Origin: Flavobacteriaceae bacterium
GTDB taxonomy: Bacteria; Bacteroidota; Bacteroidia; Flavobacteriales; Flavobacteriaceae
DNA: 64,000 nt
Direction: 5' to 3'
Assembly: GCA_947451525.1 (NCBI GenBank)
Contig: CANFZM010000008.1
Span: 1 to 64,000 of the forward strand
Below are positions 39,801 to 48,191 of the stretch, one piece after another. A program made the position numbers and the translations under genes. Position 1 is the stretch's first letter. Every line of letters begins with the position of its first letter. The notes under the pieces were generated by a model. It was not told the DNA's origin. It saw only the letters and a list, made by a program, of their open reading frames with translations, and did no database searches.

Positions 39801-39814
39801 CTGATAATTATCAT
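39801..39814. promoter_or_regulatory. FNR-type site between the barrel protein and the permease
   Basis: CTGATAATTATCAT contains the perfect 12-bp palindrome TGATAATTATCA and matches the sites before ccoS and hemN. Reading toward the barrel-protein gene (minus), 22 bp lead to AACATTTA, a weak -7 element. Toward the permease the gap to TATATTTG is 28 bp. Confidence 0.6.
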
Positions 39815-39842
39815 ACCATTGGATTTTAACACCAAAAAAATG

Positions 39843-39850
39843 TATATTTG
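39843..39850 (+). promoter_or_regulatory. -7 promoter element of the permease
   Basis: TATATTTG matches TAnnTTTG exactly, 18 bp before the ATG at 39869. Confidence 0.55.
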
Positions 39851-39868
39851 AAACAATAAAAATTAATT

Positions 39869-41314
39869 ATGTCGGATACAAAACACGAATTAAAACGCTC
39901 ATTAGGCCTTATTGATGCCACTAGTTTAGTAGCAGGATCTATGATTGGATCTGGAATATTTTTAGTAACTGCAGCAATGGCAAGAGACGTAGGTTCGGCC
40001 GCTTGGATCTTAATCATCTGGCTGGTTACGGGGCTATTAACCATGTCTGCAGCGTTGAGTTATGGCGAATTAGCAGGTATGATGCCTAACGCTGGAGGAC
40101 AATATGTGTACATCCAACGCGCTTACGGAAAACTAGTTTCTTTTTTATACGGATGGACGGTTTTCACCGTAATTCAAACCGGTGTGATTGCTGCAGTCGC
40201 TGTTGCTTTCGCAAATTATTCGGCAGTATTTTTTCCTTTTTTAGAAAATAAAATTTTCACAATTGGTGAAAATTTTGTCTTTACCAACAAGCAAGTTTTA
40301 GCAATGTTCAGTATTATTTTGCTAACCTATATCAATACGAAAGGCGTTAAAAACGGAAAAATAATTCAGTTGGTATTTACATCGGCCAAATTAATTGCCC
40401 TTTTTGCTTTAATTATTTTCGGATTGTATGTTGGTTTTCATACCAATACTTTTTCTACTAATTTCACTAATATGTGGGATGCTAGTAAAACCGTTCTAAA
40501 TGAAAACGGAACGCTAACCATTACTAAATTATCTGGAATTGCTCTGCTTGGAGCAATGGGTGCAACCATAATAAACTCTTTATTTTCTAGTGATGCTTGG
40601 AACAACGTAACTTTTATCGCTGGAGAAATTAAAGAGCCCAAAAAGAATATTCCGAGAAGTTTATTTTTAGGAACCTTAATAGTTACGGTGATTTATATTT
40701 TGGCAAACGTTGCGTACTTGGCTCTATTGCCTTTGCACGGAACTGCAGATGGTTCTATAATGCAAAACGGAATTATGTTTGCCAGTCAAGATAGAGTAGG
40801 AGCAGCCGCTGCTAGTGTGATTATGGGAAATATTGGTGTTTTTGCAATGGCAGGATTAATCATGGTTTCTACCTTTGGGTGTAATAGTGGCTTGATTTTA
40901 TCGGGAGGAAGATTGTTTTATGCAATGGCTAAAGATGCTTTGTTTTTTAAAGATGCAGGAGAATTAAACCAGCACGATGTTCCGGCTAAAGCCCTATGGT
41001 TTCAATGTGCTTGGGCGTGTATTTTATGTGTTTCAGGGAGGTATAGTGATTTACTTACGTATTCAACATTTGCATCCTTACTTTTCTACATATTAACTAT
41101 TGGAGGGTTGTTTATTCTTAGAAAAAAAGAACCTGATGCCGAAAGACCTTATAAAGCATTTGGATATCCAGTAATACCGATACTATATATAGTGATTACT
41201 GCAGCAATATGTTTCACCTTGTTAGTTTACGATACTCGAAACACGGGACTTGGATTATTTATAGTTGCCTTAGGAATTCCGGTGTACTATTTATTTTTAA
41301 ACAAGAAAAAGTAA
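39869..41314 (+). CDS. APC-family amino acid permease
   Basis: The 481-residue inner-membrane protein has twelve hydrophobic segments and the APC signature LIDATSLVAGSMIGSGIFLVTAA with the GSGIF substrate loop at residues 27-31, followed by GELAGMMPNAGGQYVYI and SALFSS-like motifs (SLFSSDAWNNV). It likely exchanges or imports amino acids. The substrate is unknown. The FNR-type site upstream is 28 bp from its -7 element, an off-register position. Confidence 0.88.
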   Translation: MSDTKHELKRSLGLIDATSLVAGSMIGSGIFLVTAAMARDVGSAAWILIIWLVTGLLTMSAALSYGELAGMMPNAGGQYVYIQRAYGKLVSFLYGWTVFTVIQTGVIAAVAVAFANYSAVFFPFLENKIFTIGENFVFTNKQVLAMFSIILLTYINTKGVKNGKIIQLVFTSAKLIALFALIIFGLYVGFHTNTFSTNFTNMWDASKTVLNENGTLTITKLSGIALLGAMGATIINSLFSSDAWNNVTFIAGEIKEPKKNIPRSLFLGTLIVTVIYILANVAYLALLPLHGTADGSIMQNGIMFASQDRVGAAAASVIMGNIGVFAMAGLIMVSTFGCNSGLILSGGRLFYAMAKDALFFKDAGELNQHDVPAKALWFQCAWACILCVSGRYSDLLTYSTFASLLFYILTIGGLFILRKKEPDAERPYKAFGYPVIPILYIVITAAICFTLLVYDTRNTGLGLFIVALGIPVYYLFLNKKK

Positions 41315-41334
41315 TATAAAAAATGGCTGAATAA

Positions 41335-42015
41335 TTATTCCGCCATTCTTTTTAATTTATTTCGGTCCAGTATCGTAATCTTTTTTCCAGTAAGATCAAT
41401 GACACCTATTTTATTTAATTCGGATAAAAGTCTAATACAACTTTCGGTTGCCGTTCCTATCATTCCTGCAAGTTCTTCACGAGACAACTGAATATGAAGT
41501 GAACCATCACTATTTTTACCAAAAGTATCTTCTAAATAAAGTAATGTTTCGGCTAATCTTTCTTTTACACTTTTTTGTGCCATAGAAACCATATGGTCAT
41601 CGGCTTCTTTCAAGTCGCCACAAATGGTTTTCATGACATTCATTGAAAATTGATTATTGTTGTTAAAGAATCCCATTATTTCCGTTTTCGGAATAAAGCA
41701 AACTTCCATATCTTCTAATGCTACAGCACTTAAATTGGCAGGTTCATCACTTATCAAAGATCGTTGGCCAAGTAATTCTCCTGGTTTAACCAATTTTACA
41801 ATTTGGTCTTTACCATTAGCACTAAGTTTGGATAGTTTGCAAATGCCGTCCTTTACACAAAAAATTCCATTAACACTTTCTCCTTCTTCAAAAATAGGTT
41901 CTCCCTTTTTTATTACATAAGAAGTTTTGCAATCTGCCATTTGTAAAAGTTCGTCTTTTCCAAGTGCTTTTAGAGAGCTAAATTCACGGACAATACATTG
42001 ATCACATTTACCCAT
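41335..42015 (-). CDS. Crp/Fnr-family regulator, FNR-like
   Basis: The 226-residue protein has a cyclic-nucleotide-like domain and a C-terminal winged helix with recognition helix GTATESCIRLLSELN, where E and R match the FNR residues that read TGA. Cysteines C4 and C7 (CDQC), C29 and C106 (MEVCFIP) resemble the FNR Fe-S ligand set (CxxC, third Cys, and a distant Cys in the same MxVCxIP context). It is divergent from ccoI; an FNR site lies between them and would overlap its own promoter, suggesting autorepression. Confidence 0.88.
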   Translation of the reverse strand: MGKCDQCIVREFSSLKALGKDELLQMADCKTSYVIKKGEPIFEEGESVNGIFCVKDGICKLSKLSANGKDQIVKLVKPGELLGQRSLISDEPANLSAVALEDMEVCFIPKTEIMGFFNNNNQFSMNVMKTICGDLKEADDHMVSMAQKSVKERLAETLLYLEDTFGKNSDGSLHIQLSREELAGMIGTATESCIRLLSELNKIGVIDLTGKKITILDRNKLKRMAE

Positions 42016-42039
42016 AAGAATTGACTTTAATTATCTCTA

Positions 42040-42047
42040 CAAAATTA
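42040..42047 (-). promoter_or_regulatory. -7 promoter element of the fnr-like gene
   Basis: TAATTTTG on the minus strand is an exact match. The FNR-type site at 42057-42070 lies 9 bp upstream, inside the -33/-7 spacer. Confidence 0.6.
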
Positions 42048-42056
42048 CACATTTGT

Positions 42057-42070
42057 ATGACAAATATCAT
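42057..42070. promoter_or_regulatory. FNR-type site between fnr-like gene and ccoI
   Basis: ATGACAAATATCAT matches ATGATAATTATCAT at 12 of 14 positions. Toward ccoI it is followed by 22 bp and then GACTTTTG (42093-42100), one mismatch from TAnnTTTG. Toward the fnr-like gene it overlaps the promoter spacer. Confidence 0.7.
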
Positions 42071-42092
42071 ATTTTCTGTCATATTTATACAA

Positions 42093-42100
42093 GACTTTTG
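42093..42100 (+). promoter_or_regulatory. -7 promoter element of ccoI
   Basis: GACTTTTG differs from TAnnTTTG only in its first base and lies 22 bp after the FNR-type site. A weak element of this kind fits an activator-dependent promoter. Confidence 0.55.
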
Positions 42101-42111
42101 TATTAGGTAAA

Positions 42112-44508
42112 ATGAGCAAATTTATGGACACAAATAATTGTTTCCATTGTGGGTTAAATATTGTAAAAAAAGAAGAAATTGTCTTTGACGAAAAAAGTTT
42201 CTGTTGTAATGGTTGTAAGACTGTTTATGAGATTTTTAGTGTTAATGATATGTCTTGTTATTATGATTTTCAGGCATCTCCTGGTGCAACCCCATTGGAT
42301 ATTAACGGAAAATATGATTTCTTAGATGATGAAAACATTGTTGCAAAACTTCTGGAATTCCAAGAGAACTCCACACATATTATTTCACTTTACATTCCTC
42401 ATATTCACTGTAGTTCGTGTATTTGGATTTTGGAAAATCTACAAAAACTTCAGCCAGGAATAGGTACTTCGCAAGTAAATTTTCCCGAAAAGAAAGTTAG
42501 AATTACTTACAATCCCGAAAAAACTTCCTTAAAAACAATTGTGGAACTGCTTTGTTCTATTGGTTATGAACCTTATATTAGTTTAGATAACTATGAAGAA
42601 GGTACAAAAATAGTAGATAGAAGTTTGGTCTATAAAATAGGAGTTGCCTTTTTCTGTTTCGGAAATATCATGCTACTTTCGTTTCCAGAATATTTTGAAG
42701 TAAATGAATTTTGGATCAACCAATACCGTGGATTTCTTCGTTGGTTGATATTTGCCATATCACTACCTTCCTTTTTATATTCTGCCAGTGGTTATTATGT
42801 TTCTGCTTGGAAAAGTATTAAGGCAGGGATGTTAAATATTGAAATTCCTATTGCTTTAGGAATTATTGTAATGTTTATTCGAAGCACGGTTGATATTATT
42901 TTTGATTATGGTCAAGGTTTTTTTGACAGTATGTGCGGATTGATTTTCTTCATGCTTTTGGGAAAATTATTCCAACAAAAAACCTACAGTTTCCTTTCGT
43001 TTGAACGCGATTATAAGTCCTATTTTCCTATAGCAATTACTAAAATTTTATCGGATGGAACTGAAATTCCGGTGCAGGTTTATGACATTAAAAAAGGGGA
43101 TAGGCTCTTGATTCGAAATCAAGAATTAATTCCTGTGGATGGGATTTTAATTTCCGATAAGGCTTCTGTGGATTATAGTTTTGTTACGGGAGAGGCCGTT
43201 CCGATAGAAAAAAAATCGGGAGACAAACTTTTTGCAGGCGGAAAACAATTAGGAAAAGTAATTGAAATGGAAGTGTTGTTTTCGGTTTCTCAAAGTTATT
43301 TAACCCAATTGTGGAGCAACGATGTATTTCAGAAAAAGGTGGATATTAAACACAAAACCATTACCGATAAAATTAGTAGGTATTTCACTCCGGCGTTATT
43401 AGGACTTGCTTTAGTTTCCTTTTTATATTGGATTTTCATTAGCACAGACACCGCCTTTAATGTATTAACTGCCATATTAATTGTGGCATGCCCTTGTGCT
43501 TTGGCATTAACGGCACCTTTTACACAAGGAAATGTTTTGCGCATCATGGGAAATAGAAAATTATACCTTAAAAATGCAATGGTTATTGAGCAATTGGCCA
43601 AAGTAGATACCATTGTTTTTGATAAAACAGGAACCATTACCACCAATAAAAAAACGTCGATAACTTATGAAGGTACAGCGTTAAATGAATTGGAATTAAA
43701 ATTATTAAATAATGCGTTACGAGGTTCTAACCATCCTTTGAGTAGAAGGTTGTATGATTTTATTCCGAAACAAGAGAAGATGGAGCCTTTAAATTTTGAA
43801 GAAATAATTGGTAAAGGAATTTTCTCTGAATTTGAAGAAGGAACGGTTAAATTAGGTTCTTCCCAATTTTTGGAACACATGAGCGAAAATACGCACAAGA
43901 AAACAAAAGTACATGTTGAAATAAATGGTGTTTATAGAGGGAGTTATGTTTTTAACAATCAATATAGAGAAGGGTTGGAGCAATTATTTGAACGCTTGTC
44001 TAAAAAGTATAAACTGATTGTTTTATCTGGGGATAATGATGGAGAACGTCCTATTTTAGAAAAAATGCTTCCGGAAAATGCAACTTTAGTATTTAATCAG
44101 AAACCCGAACAGAAACTTGAATACATTGAAAATCTTCAAAAAGAGGGCAAAAATGTAATGATGGTCGGTGACGGATTGAACGATTCAGGAGCCTTGGCAC
44201 AAAGCAATATAGGTATTTCAATATCCGAAAATGTGAATGTTTTTTCACCTGCTTGTGATGGAATTTTGGATGCTTCCCAATTTAAAAAAATCGCCTTTTT
44301 TATGCAGTATTCTAAAAATGCAATGAAAATAATTTACATGAGTTTTGGACTTTCATTATTATATAATGTTGTAGGGTTAAGTTATGCTGTAACAGGCAAT
44401 TTACATCCTATAGTTGCTGCTATTATCATGCCATTGAGTACTATAACCATCGTAAGTTTTGTAACAATTATGAGTAATATATATTCTAGAGTTAAAAATA
44501 AATCGTAA
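42112..44508 (+). CDS. ccoI: Copper-translocating P-type ATPase CcoI (FixI)
   Basis: The 798-residue membrane ATPase begins with a cysteine-rich metal domain (CFHCGLNIVK and FCCNGCKTVYEI), then an HMA domain with HC100SSC103, followed by eight membrane segments. The CPC ion-binding motif is at C460-P-C462, and the phosphorylation site DKTGT begins at D504. CcoI exports copper used to assemble the CuB centre of cbb3 oxidase. The FNR-type site and the adjacent ccoS fit this role over general copper export. Confidence 0.93.
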   Translation: MSKFMDTNNCFHCGLNIVKKEEIVFDEKSFCCNGCKTVYEIFSVNDMSCYYDFQASPGATPLDINGKYDFLDDENIVAKLLEFQENSTHIISLYIPHIHCSSCIWILENLQKLQPGIGTSQVNFPEKKVRITYNPEKTSLKTIVELLCSIGYEPYISLDNYEEGTKIVDRSLVYKIGVAFFCFGNIMLLSFPEYFEVNEFWINQYRGFLRWLIFAISLPSFLYSASGYYVSAWKSIKAGMLNIEIPIALGIIVMFIRSTVDIIFDYGQGFFDSMCGLIFFMLLGKLFQQKTYSFLSFERDYKSYFPIAITKILSDGTEIPVQVYDIKKGDRLLIRNQELIPVDGILISDKASVDYSFVTGEAVPIEKKSGDKLFAGGKQLGKVIEMEVLFSVSQSYLTQLWSNDVFQKKVDIKHKTITDKISRYFTPALLGLALVSFLYWIFISTDTAFNVLTAILIVACPCALALTAPFTQGNVLRIMGNRKLYLKNAMVIEQLAKVDTIVFDKTGTITTNKKTSITYEGTALNELELKLLNNALRGSNHPLSRRLYDFIPKQEKMEPLNFEEIIGKGIFSEFEEGTVKLGSSQFLEHMSENTHKKTKVHVEINGVYRGSYVFNNQYREGLEQLFERLSKKYKLIVLSGDNDGERPILEKMLPENATLVFNQKPEQKLEYIENLQKEGKNVMMVGDGLNDSGALAQSNIGISISENVNVFSPACDGILDASQFKKIAFFMQYSKNAMKIIYMSFGLSLLYNVVGLSYAVTGNLHPIVAAIIMPLSTITIVSFVTIMSNIYSRVKNKS

Positions 44509-44531
44509 CTTTAGTAATAACAATGGTATTT

Positions 44532-44545
44532 ATGATAATTATCAT
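44532..44545. promoter_or_regulatory. FNR-type site of the cco operon
   Basis: ATGATAATTATCAT is a perfect 14-bp palindrome. The spacing to TAATTTTG (44568-44575) is 22 bp, putting the site at the class II activator position, near -41.5. Confidence 0.75.
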
Positions 44546-44567
44546 TTTTTAAGAAAATTAACAAAAG

Positions 44568-44575
44568 TAATTTTG
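44568..44575 (+). promoter_or_regulatory. -7 promoter element of ccoS-ccoNO
   Basis: TAATTTTG matches TAnnTTTG exactly, 19 bp before the ccoS ATG at 44595. Confidence 0.65.
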
Positions 44576-44594
44576 TAACACATTTAATATAGGT

Positions 44595-44801
44595 ATGAGT
44601 GTCATTTATTTATTAATCTCCATAAGTATTTTCGTAGCAGTTGGTTTCTTGTACGCTTTTATTAGAGCGGTACGAAGCGGCCAATATGATGATGACTATA
44701 CGCCATCAGTGCGAATGCTATTTGATGATGAATTAGTGCTTAAAACCCAGATCAAAACCAAAATAATTACAAACAAAAAAGAAGAACCAAAACCAAATTA
44801 A
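44595..44801 (+). CDS. ccoS: cbb3 oxidase assembly protein CcoS
   Basis: The 68-residue protein has one N-terminal membrane segment (MSVIYLLISISIFVAVGFLYAFIRAV) and a short charged tail with RSGQYDDDYTPSVRMLFDDE, the CcoS pattern. It is needed for cofactor insertion into the catalytic subunit. It starts the operon and is 2 bp before ccoNO. Confidence 0.92.
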   Translation: MSVIYLLISISIFVAVGFLYAFIRAVRSGQYDDDYTPSVRMLFDDELVLKTQIKTKIITNKKEEPKPN

Positions 44802-44803
44802 TT

Positions 44804-46984
44804 ATGGAAATGCAACAATTTTATTACGACAACAAAATTGTAAAGAAATTCCTTTACGCCAGTATCGTATTCGGTGTAGTAGGAATGTTAGTAGGGCTAT
44901 TGCTAGCCACACTATTTCTCTTCCCAACCTTAACACACGGAATATCGTTTTTAAGTTTCGGAAGATTGAGACCTTTACACACCAATGCAGTTATTTTTGC
45001 CTTTGTAGGTAACGCCATGTTTGCAGGGATTTATTATTCCCTACAACGGTTACTAAAAGCAAGGTTGTTTAGCGACTTTTTAAGTAATCTTCACTTTTGG
45101 GGATGGCAATTAATTATTGTTGCAGCAGCAATTACGTTACCTTTAGGATATACTAGTTCTAAAGAATATGCCGAATTAGAATGGCCTATTGATATAGCAA
45201 TTGCCTTGATTTGGGTAGCATTTGGTATCAACATGATTGGAACCATTTTAAAAAGAAGAGAACGTCACCTTTATGTGGCTATATGGTTTTATATAGCAAC
45301 ATTTGTAACGGTTGCGGTACTTCATATTTTCAATAGTTTAGAATTGCCTGTTTCAGCAATGAAAAGTTATTCTGTTTATGCAGGAGTTCAAGATGCTTTA
45401 GTGCAATGGTGGTATGGTCATAATGCAGTTGCATTTTTCTTGACCACTCCATTCTTAGGATTGATGTATTATTTTGTTCCTAAAGCGGCTAATCGTCCAG
45501 TGTATTCTTACAGACTATCTATTATTCACTTCTGGTCTTTAATTTTCTTATACATTTGGGCTGGACCGCACCATTTATTGTATTCAGCACTTCCTGAATG
45601 GGCTCAAAATCTTGGTGTAGTATTTTCAATTATGTTGATTGCTCCATCTTGGGGAGGTATGATTAATGGTCTTTTAACCCTTCGTGGAGTTTGGGATAAA
45701 GTAAGAGAAGAACCAGTGTTAAAATTCTTCGTTGTGGCTATTACAGGTTATGGTATGGCAACTTTTGAAGGACCGATGTTATCTCTTAAAAATGTAAATG
45801 CTATTGCACACTTTACCGACTGGATTATTGCGCACGTTCACGTTGGAGCCTTAGCATGGAATGGATTCATGTCGTTTGGTATTATCTATTGGGTAATTCC
45901 TAGATTGACTAAAACGGAATTATTTTCTAAAAAATTAGCCAACTTCCATTTCTGGATTGGAACTTTAGGTATCATTATGTATTGTCTACCAATGTATGTT
46001 GCTGGATTTACTCAAGCATCTATGTGGAAACAATTCAAACCAGACGGAACTTTGCAATATGGTAACTTTCTAGAAACGGTAACTCACATTATGCCAATGT
46101 ATTGGATGAGAGCCATTGGAGGAACATTATACCTAACTGGAGTTATTGTATTAGTTTACAATATTATTAAAACGGTTAAACAAGGTTCTACTGTAGAAGA
46201 TGAATTAGCAGAAGCACCAGCTTTAGTTAAAATATCCGAAGGAAGATTGAAAGGTGAAAAATTCCACCCATGGTTAGAAAGAAAACCTATTCAATTAACC
46301 ATATTAGCAACTATTGCCATATTAATTGGAGGTGTTATCCAAATTGTACCAACCATTATGGTTAAATCTAATATTCAAACAATAGATGCTGTTAAACCTT
46401 ATACACCACTAGAATTAGAAGGTCGCGATTTATACATCCGTGAAGGTTGTGTGGGATGTCACTCTCAAATGATTCGTCCGTTCCGTTCTGAAGTTGCTCG
46501 TTATGGCGATTATTCTAAAGCAGGAGAATATGTTTACGATCACCCATTCTTGTGGGGTTCTAAACGTACTGGTCCAGATTTGCATAGAGTTGGAGGAAAA
46601 TATCCAGATAGTTGGCATTTTAACCACATGTACAATCCACAACGTTTAAACAAAACTTCCATTATGCCTGCCTACACTTGGTTGTTTACTAATGAAGCAA
46701 TGGATCATTCGTTAATTGAAACTAAAATGAAAGCGATGCATACGCTTGGTGTTCCTTATACCGATGCCGATATTGCAAATGCTCAAAAAAGTATTCAAGA
46801 ACAATCTGCATCTATAGAGAAAAACTTGACTAATGATCCTGATTTTGTAAAATCGTATGAGGAAAGCAAACAAAGAGCAGTAGCCAAAGGAGAGAAATTT
46901 GTTCCTATGAAAGATAGAGAAATTGTAGCATTAATTGCTTATTTGCAAAGACTTGGAACTGATATTAAAGTAAAAAAACAATAG
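44804..46984 (+). CDS. ccoNO: Fused cbb3 cytochrome oxidase subunits I and II (CcoN-CcoO)
   Basis: The 726-residue protein combines the twelve-helix heme-copper catalytic subunit CcoN (residues ~1-480, with heme and CuB histidines in VQWWYGHNAVAFFL and HIHVGALAW-like AHVHVGALAWNGF) and the membrane-anchored monoheme CcoO (residues ~490-726, heme c site C549-VG-C552-H553). This fusion is typical of Bacteroidota. It reduces O2 to water at low oxygen and pumps protons. Expression likely needs the FNR site before ccoS. Confidence 0.96.
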   Translation: MEMQQFYYDNKIVKKFLYASIVFGVVGMLVGLLLATLFLFPTLTHGISFLSFGRLRPLHTNAVIFAFVGNAMFAGIYYSLQRLLKARLFSDFLSNLHFWGWQLIIVAAAITLPLGYTSSKEYAELEWPIDIAIALIWVAFGINMIGTILKRRERHLYVAIWFYIATFVTVAVLHIFNSLELPVSAMKSYSVYAGVQDALVQWWYGHNAVAFFLTTPFLGLMYYFVPKAANRPVYSYRLSIIHFWSLIFLYIWAGPHHLLYSALPEWAQNLGVVFSIMLIAPSWGGMINGLLTLRGVWDKVREEPVLKFFVVAITGYGMATFEGPMLSLKNVNAIAHFTDWIIAHVHVGALAWNGFMSFGIIYWVIPRLTKTELFSKKLANFHFWIGTLGIIMYCLPMYVAGFTQASMWKQFKPDGTLQYGNFLETVTHIMPMYWMRAIGGTLYLTGVIVLVYNIIKTVKQGSTVEDELAEAPALVKISEGRLKGEKFHPWLERKPIQLTILATIAILIGGVIQIVPTIMVKSNIQTIDAVKPYTPLELEGRDLYIREGCVGCHSQMIRPFRSEVARYGDYSKAGEYVYDHPFLWGSKRTGPDLHRVGGKYPDSWHFNHMYNPQRLNKTSIMPAYTWLFTNEAMDHSLIETKMKAMHTLGVPYTDADIANAQKSIQEQSASIEKNLTNDPDFVKSYEESKQRAVAKGEKFVPMKDREIVALIAYLQRLGTDIKVKKQ

Positions 46985-46986
46985 CC

Positions 46987-47154
46987 ATGTTAAAGTTTGT
47001 ACAACAAAATTTAGAGACTATAGCCGGTGTAGCAGTATATCCTATTATTTCTTTACTCATCTGTTTTAGTTTCTTTGTGGGTCTTTTTTTCTGGGTATTT
47101 ACCTACAAAAAAGAAACCATAAAAGAATTGAGTGAATTACCAATTAAAGACTAA
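46987..47154 (+). CDS. ccoQ: CcoQ-like small membrane subunit
   Basis: This 55-residue gene is too short for usual ORF cut-offs but fits tightly between ccoNO (2 bp upstream) and ccoP (20 bp downstream). The product reads MLKFVQQNLETIAGVAVYPI, then one membrane segment (about 18-39) and a charged tail KKETIKELSELPIKD. The plan matches CcoQ, the single-span stabilising subunit of cbb3 oxidase; the identity is by position and topology, because CcoQ sequences are poorly conserved. Confidence 0.8.
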   Translation: MLKFVQQNLETIAGVAVYPIISLLICFSFFVGLFFWVFTYKKETIKELSELPIKD

Positions 47155-47174
47155 TCCTTATAAAGATTTATAAA

Positions 47175-48134
47175 ATGAAAAAATTAATTCCATCCTACGT
47201 TAGAGTTCCGTTGATATTCGCCACAGTATTTGGTGCAATGGAATATTTTATAGACTCTGGAGACCAACCAGCATTTATCAAATACCCAATGGTATTGTTG
47301 TTTCTTGCAGTGTTTTTATTCCTATTAATTGCAATAGAAGTTGTAGTTAGTGCTGTGGATAATGTAACTTACCATTTATTAACTGAAGAACAGAAAAAAC
47401 AATTAGAAGAGGCACAATCGATTCCTTTTACCGAAAGTAAATTCTATCAAGGTCTTTTAAATAAGTTAACTCGTTCTAAAGAAATTGAACAAGAAGCCGA
47501 TGTAATGTTAGACCATAATTATGATGGTATCAAAGAATTAGATAATGTGTTACCACCATGGTGGGTATATTTGTTCTATGGTACAATTATTTTTGCAGGA
47601 ATCTACTTAGTTCGTTATGAAATTTTAGGAAGCGATAATCAAGTACAAGAATTTGATAAAGAAGTTGCCGAGGCTAAAATTGCTGTAGATGAATATAATA
47701 AGACTGCTCCAGATAAAATGGATAAAGATAAAGTTACTTTATTAACGGATGCTGCAAGCATTGCTGCGGGTAAAGAAATTTTCACCAAAAATTGTATTCC
47801 ATGCCATAGACCCGATGCAGGAGGACAAATCGGACCTAATTTAACAGATGATATGTGGATAAATGGTGGTGGAATCAAAAATGTATTCAACACTGTAATG
47901 GAAGGTGGTAGAGACGGAAAAGGAATGGTTTCCTGGAAAGCGACTATTAAACCATCCGATATTCAAAAAGTAGCAAGTTATGTACTTTCACTTCAAGGCT
48001 CTAAACCGGTTAACCCAAAACCAACCGAACCAGAAGCGAAACAATGGGTAGAACAAGCAGCCACTAAAGATGCTGCTAAACCTGCCACAACCGATACAAC
48101 CAAAGTTGCAACTAAAATAGTTGCAGTAAAATAA
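47175..48134 (+). CDS. ccoP: cbb3 oxidase subunit III CcoP, monoheme form
   Basis: The 319-residue protein has two N-terminal membrane segments, the CcoP_N domain (WWVYLFYGTIIFAGIYLVRYE near residue 125), one cytochrome c domain with heme site C207-IP-C210-H211, and an alanine/threonine-rich tail (residues 275-319). Proteobacterial CcoP usually has two c-type hemes; only one CxxCH is present here. It delivers electrons to the CcoNO core. A strong hairpin separates it from ccoG. Confidence 0.92.
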   Translation: MKKLIPSYVRVPLIFATVFGAMEYFIDSGDQPAFIKYPMVLLFLAVFLFLLIAIEVVVSAVDNVTYHLLTEEQKKQLEEAQSIPFTESKFYQGLLNKLTRSKEIEQEADVMLDHNYDGIKELDNVLPPWWVYLFYGTIIFAGIYLVRYEILGSDNQVQEFDKEVAEAKIAVDEYNKTAPDKMDKDKVTLLTDAASIAAGKEIFTKNCIPCHRPDAGGQIGPNLTDDMWINGGGIKNVFNTVMEGGRDGKGMVSWKATIKPSDIQKVASYVLSLQGSKPVNPKPTEPEAKQWVEQAATKDAAKPATTDTTKVATKIVAVK

Positions 48135-48143
48135 TTAATTTTT

Positions 48144-48167
48144 CAAATCCCGATTCGTCGGGATTTG
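48144..48167. other. UUCG-loop stem between ccoP and ccoG
   Basis: CAAATCCCGA (48144-48153) and TCGGGATTTG (48158-48167) form a perfect 10-bp stem closing on TTCG. No T-run follows, so it is more likely an RNA processing or stability element than a full terminator. Confidence 0.65.
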
Positions 48168-48191
48168 AGGATTATTCAAAATAAATTTATA

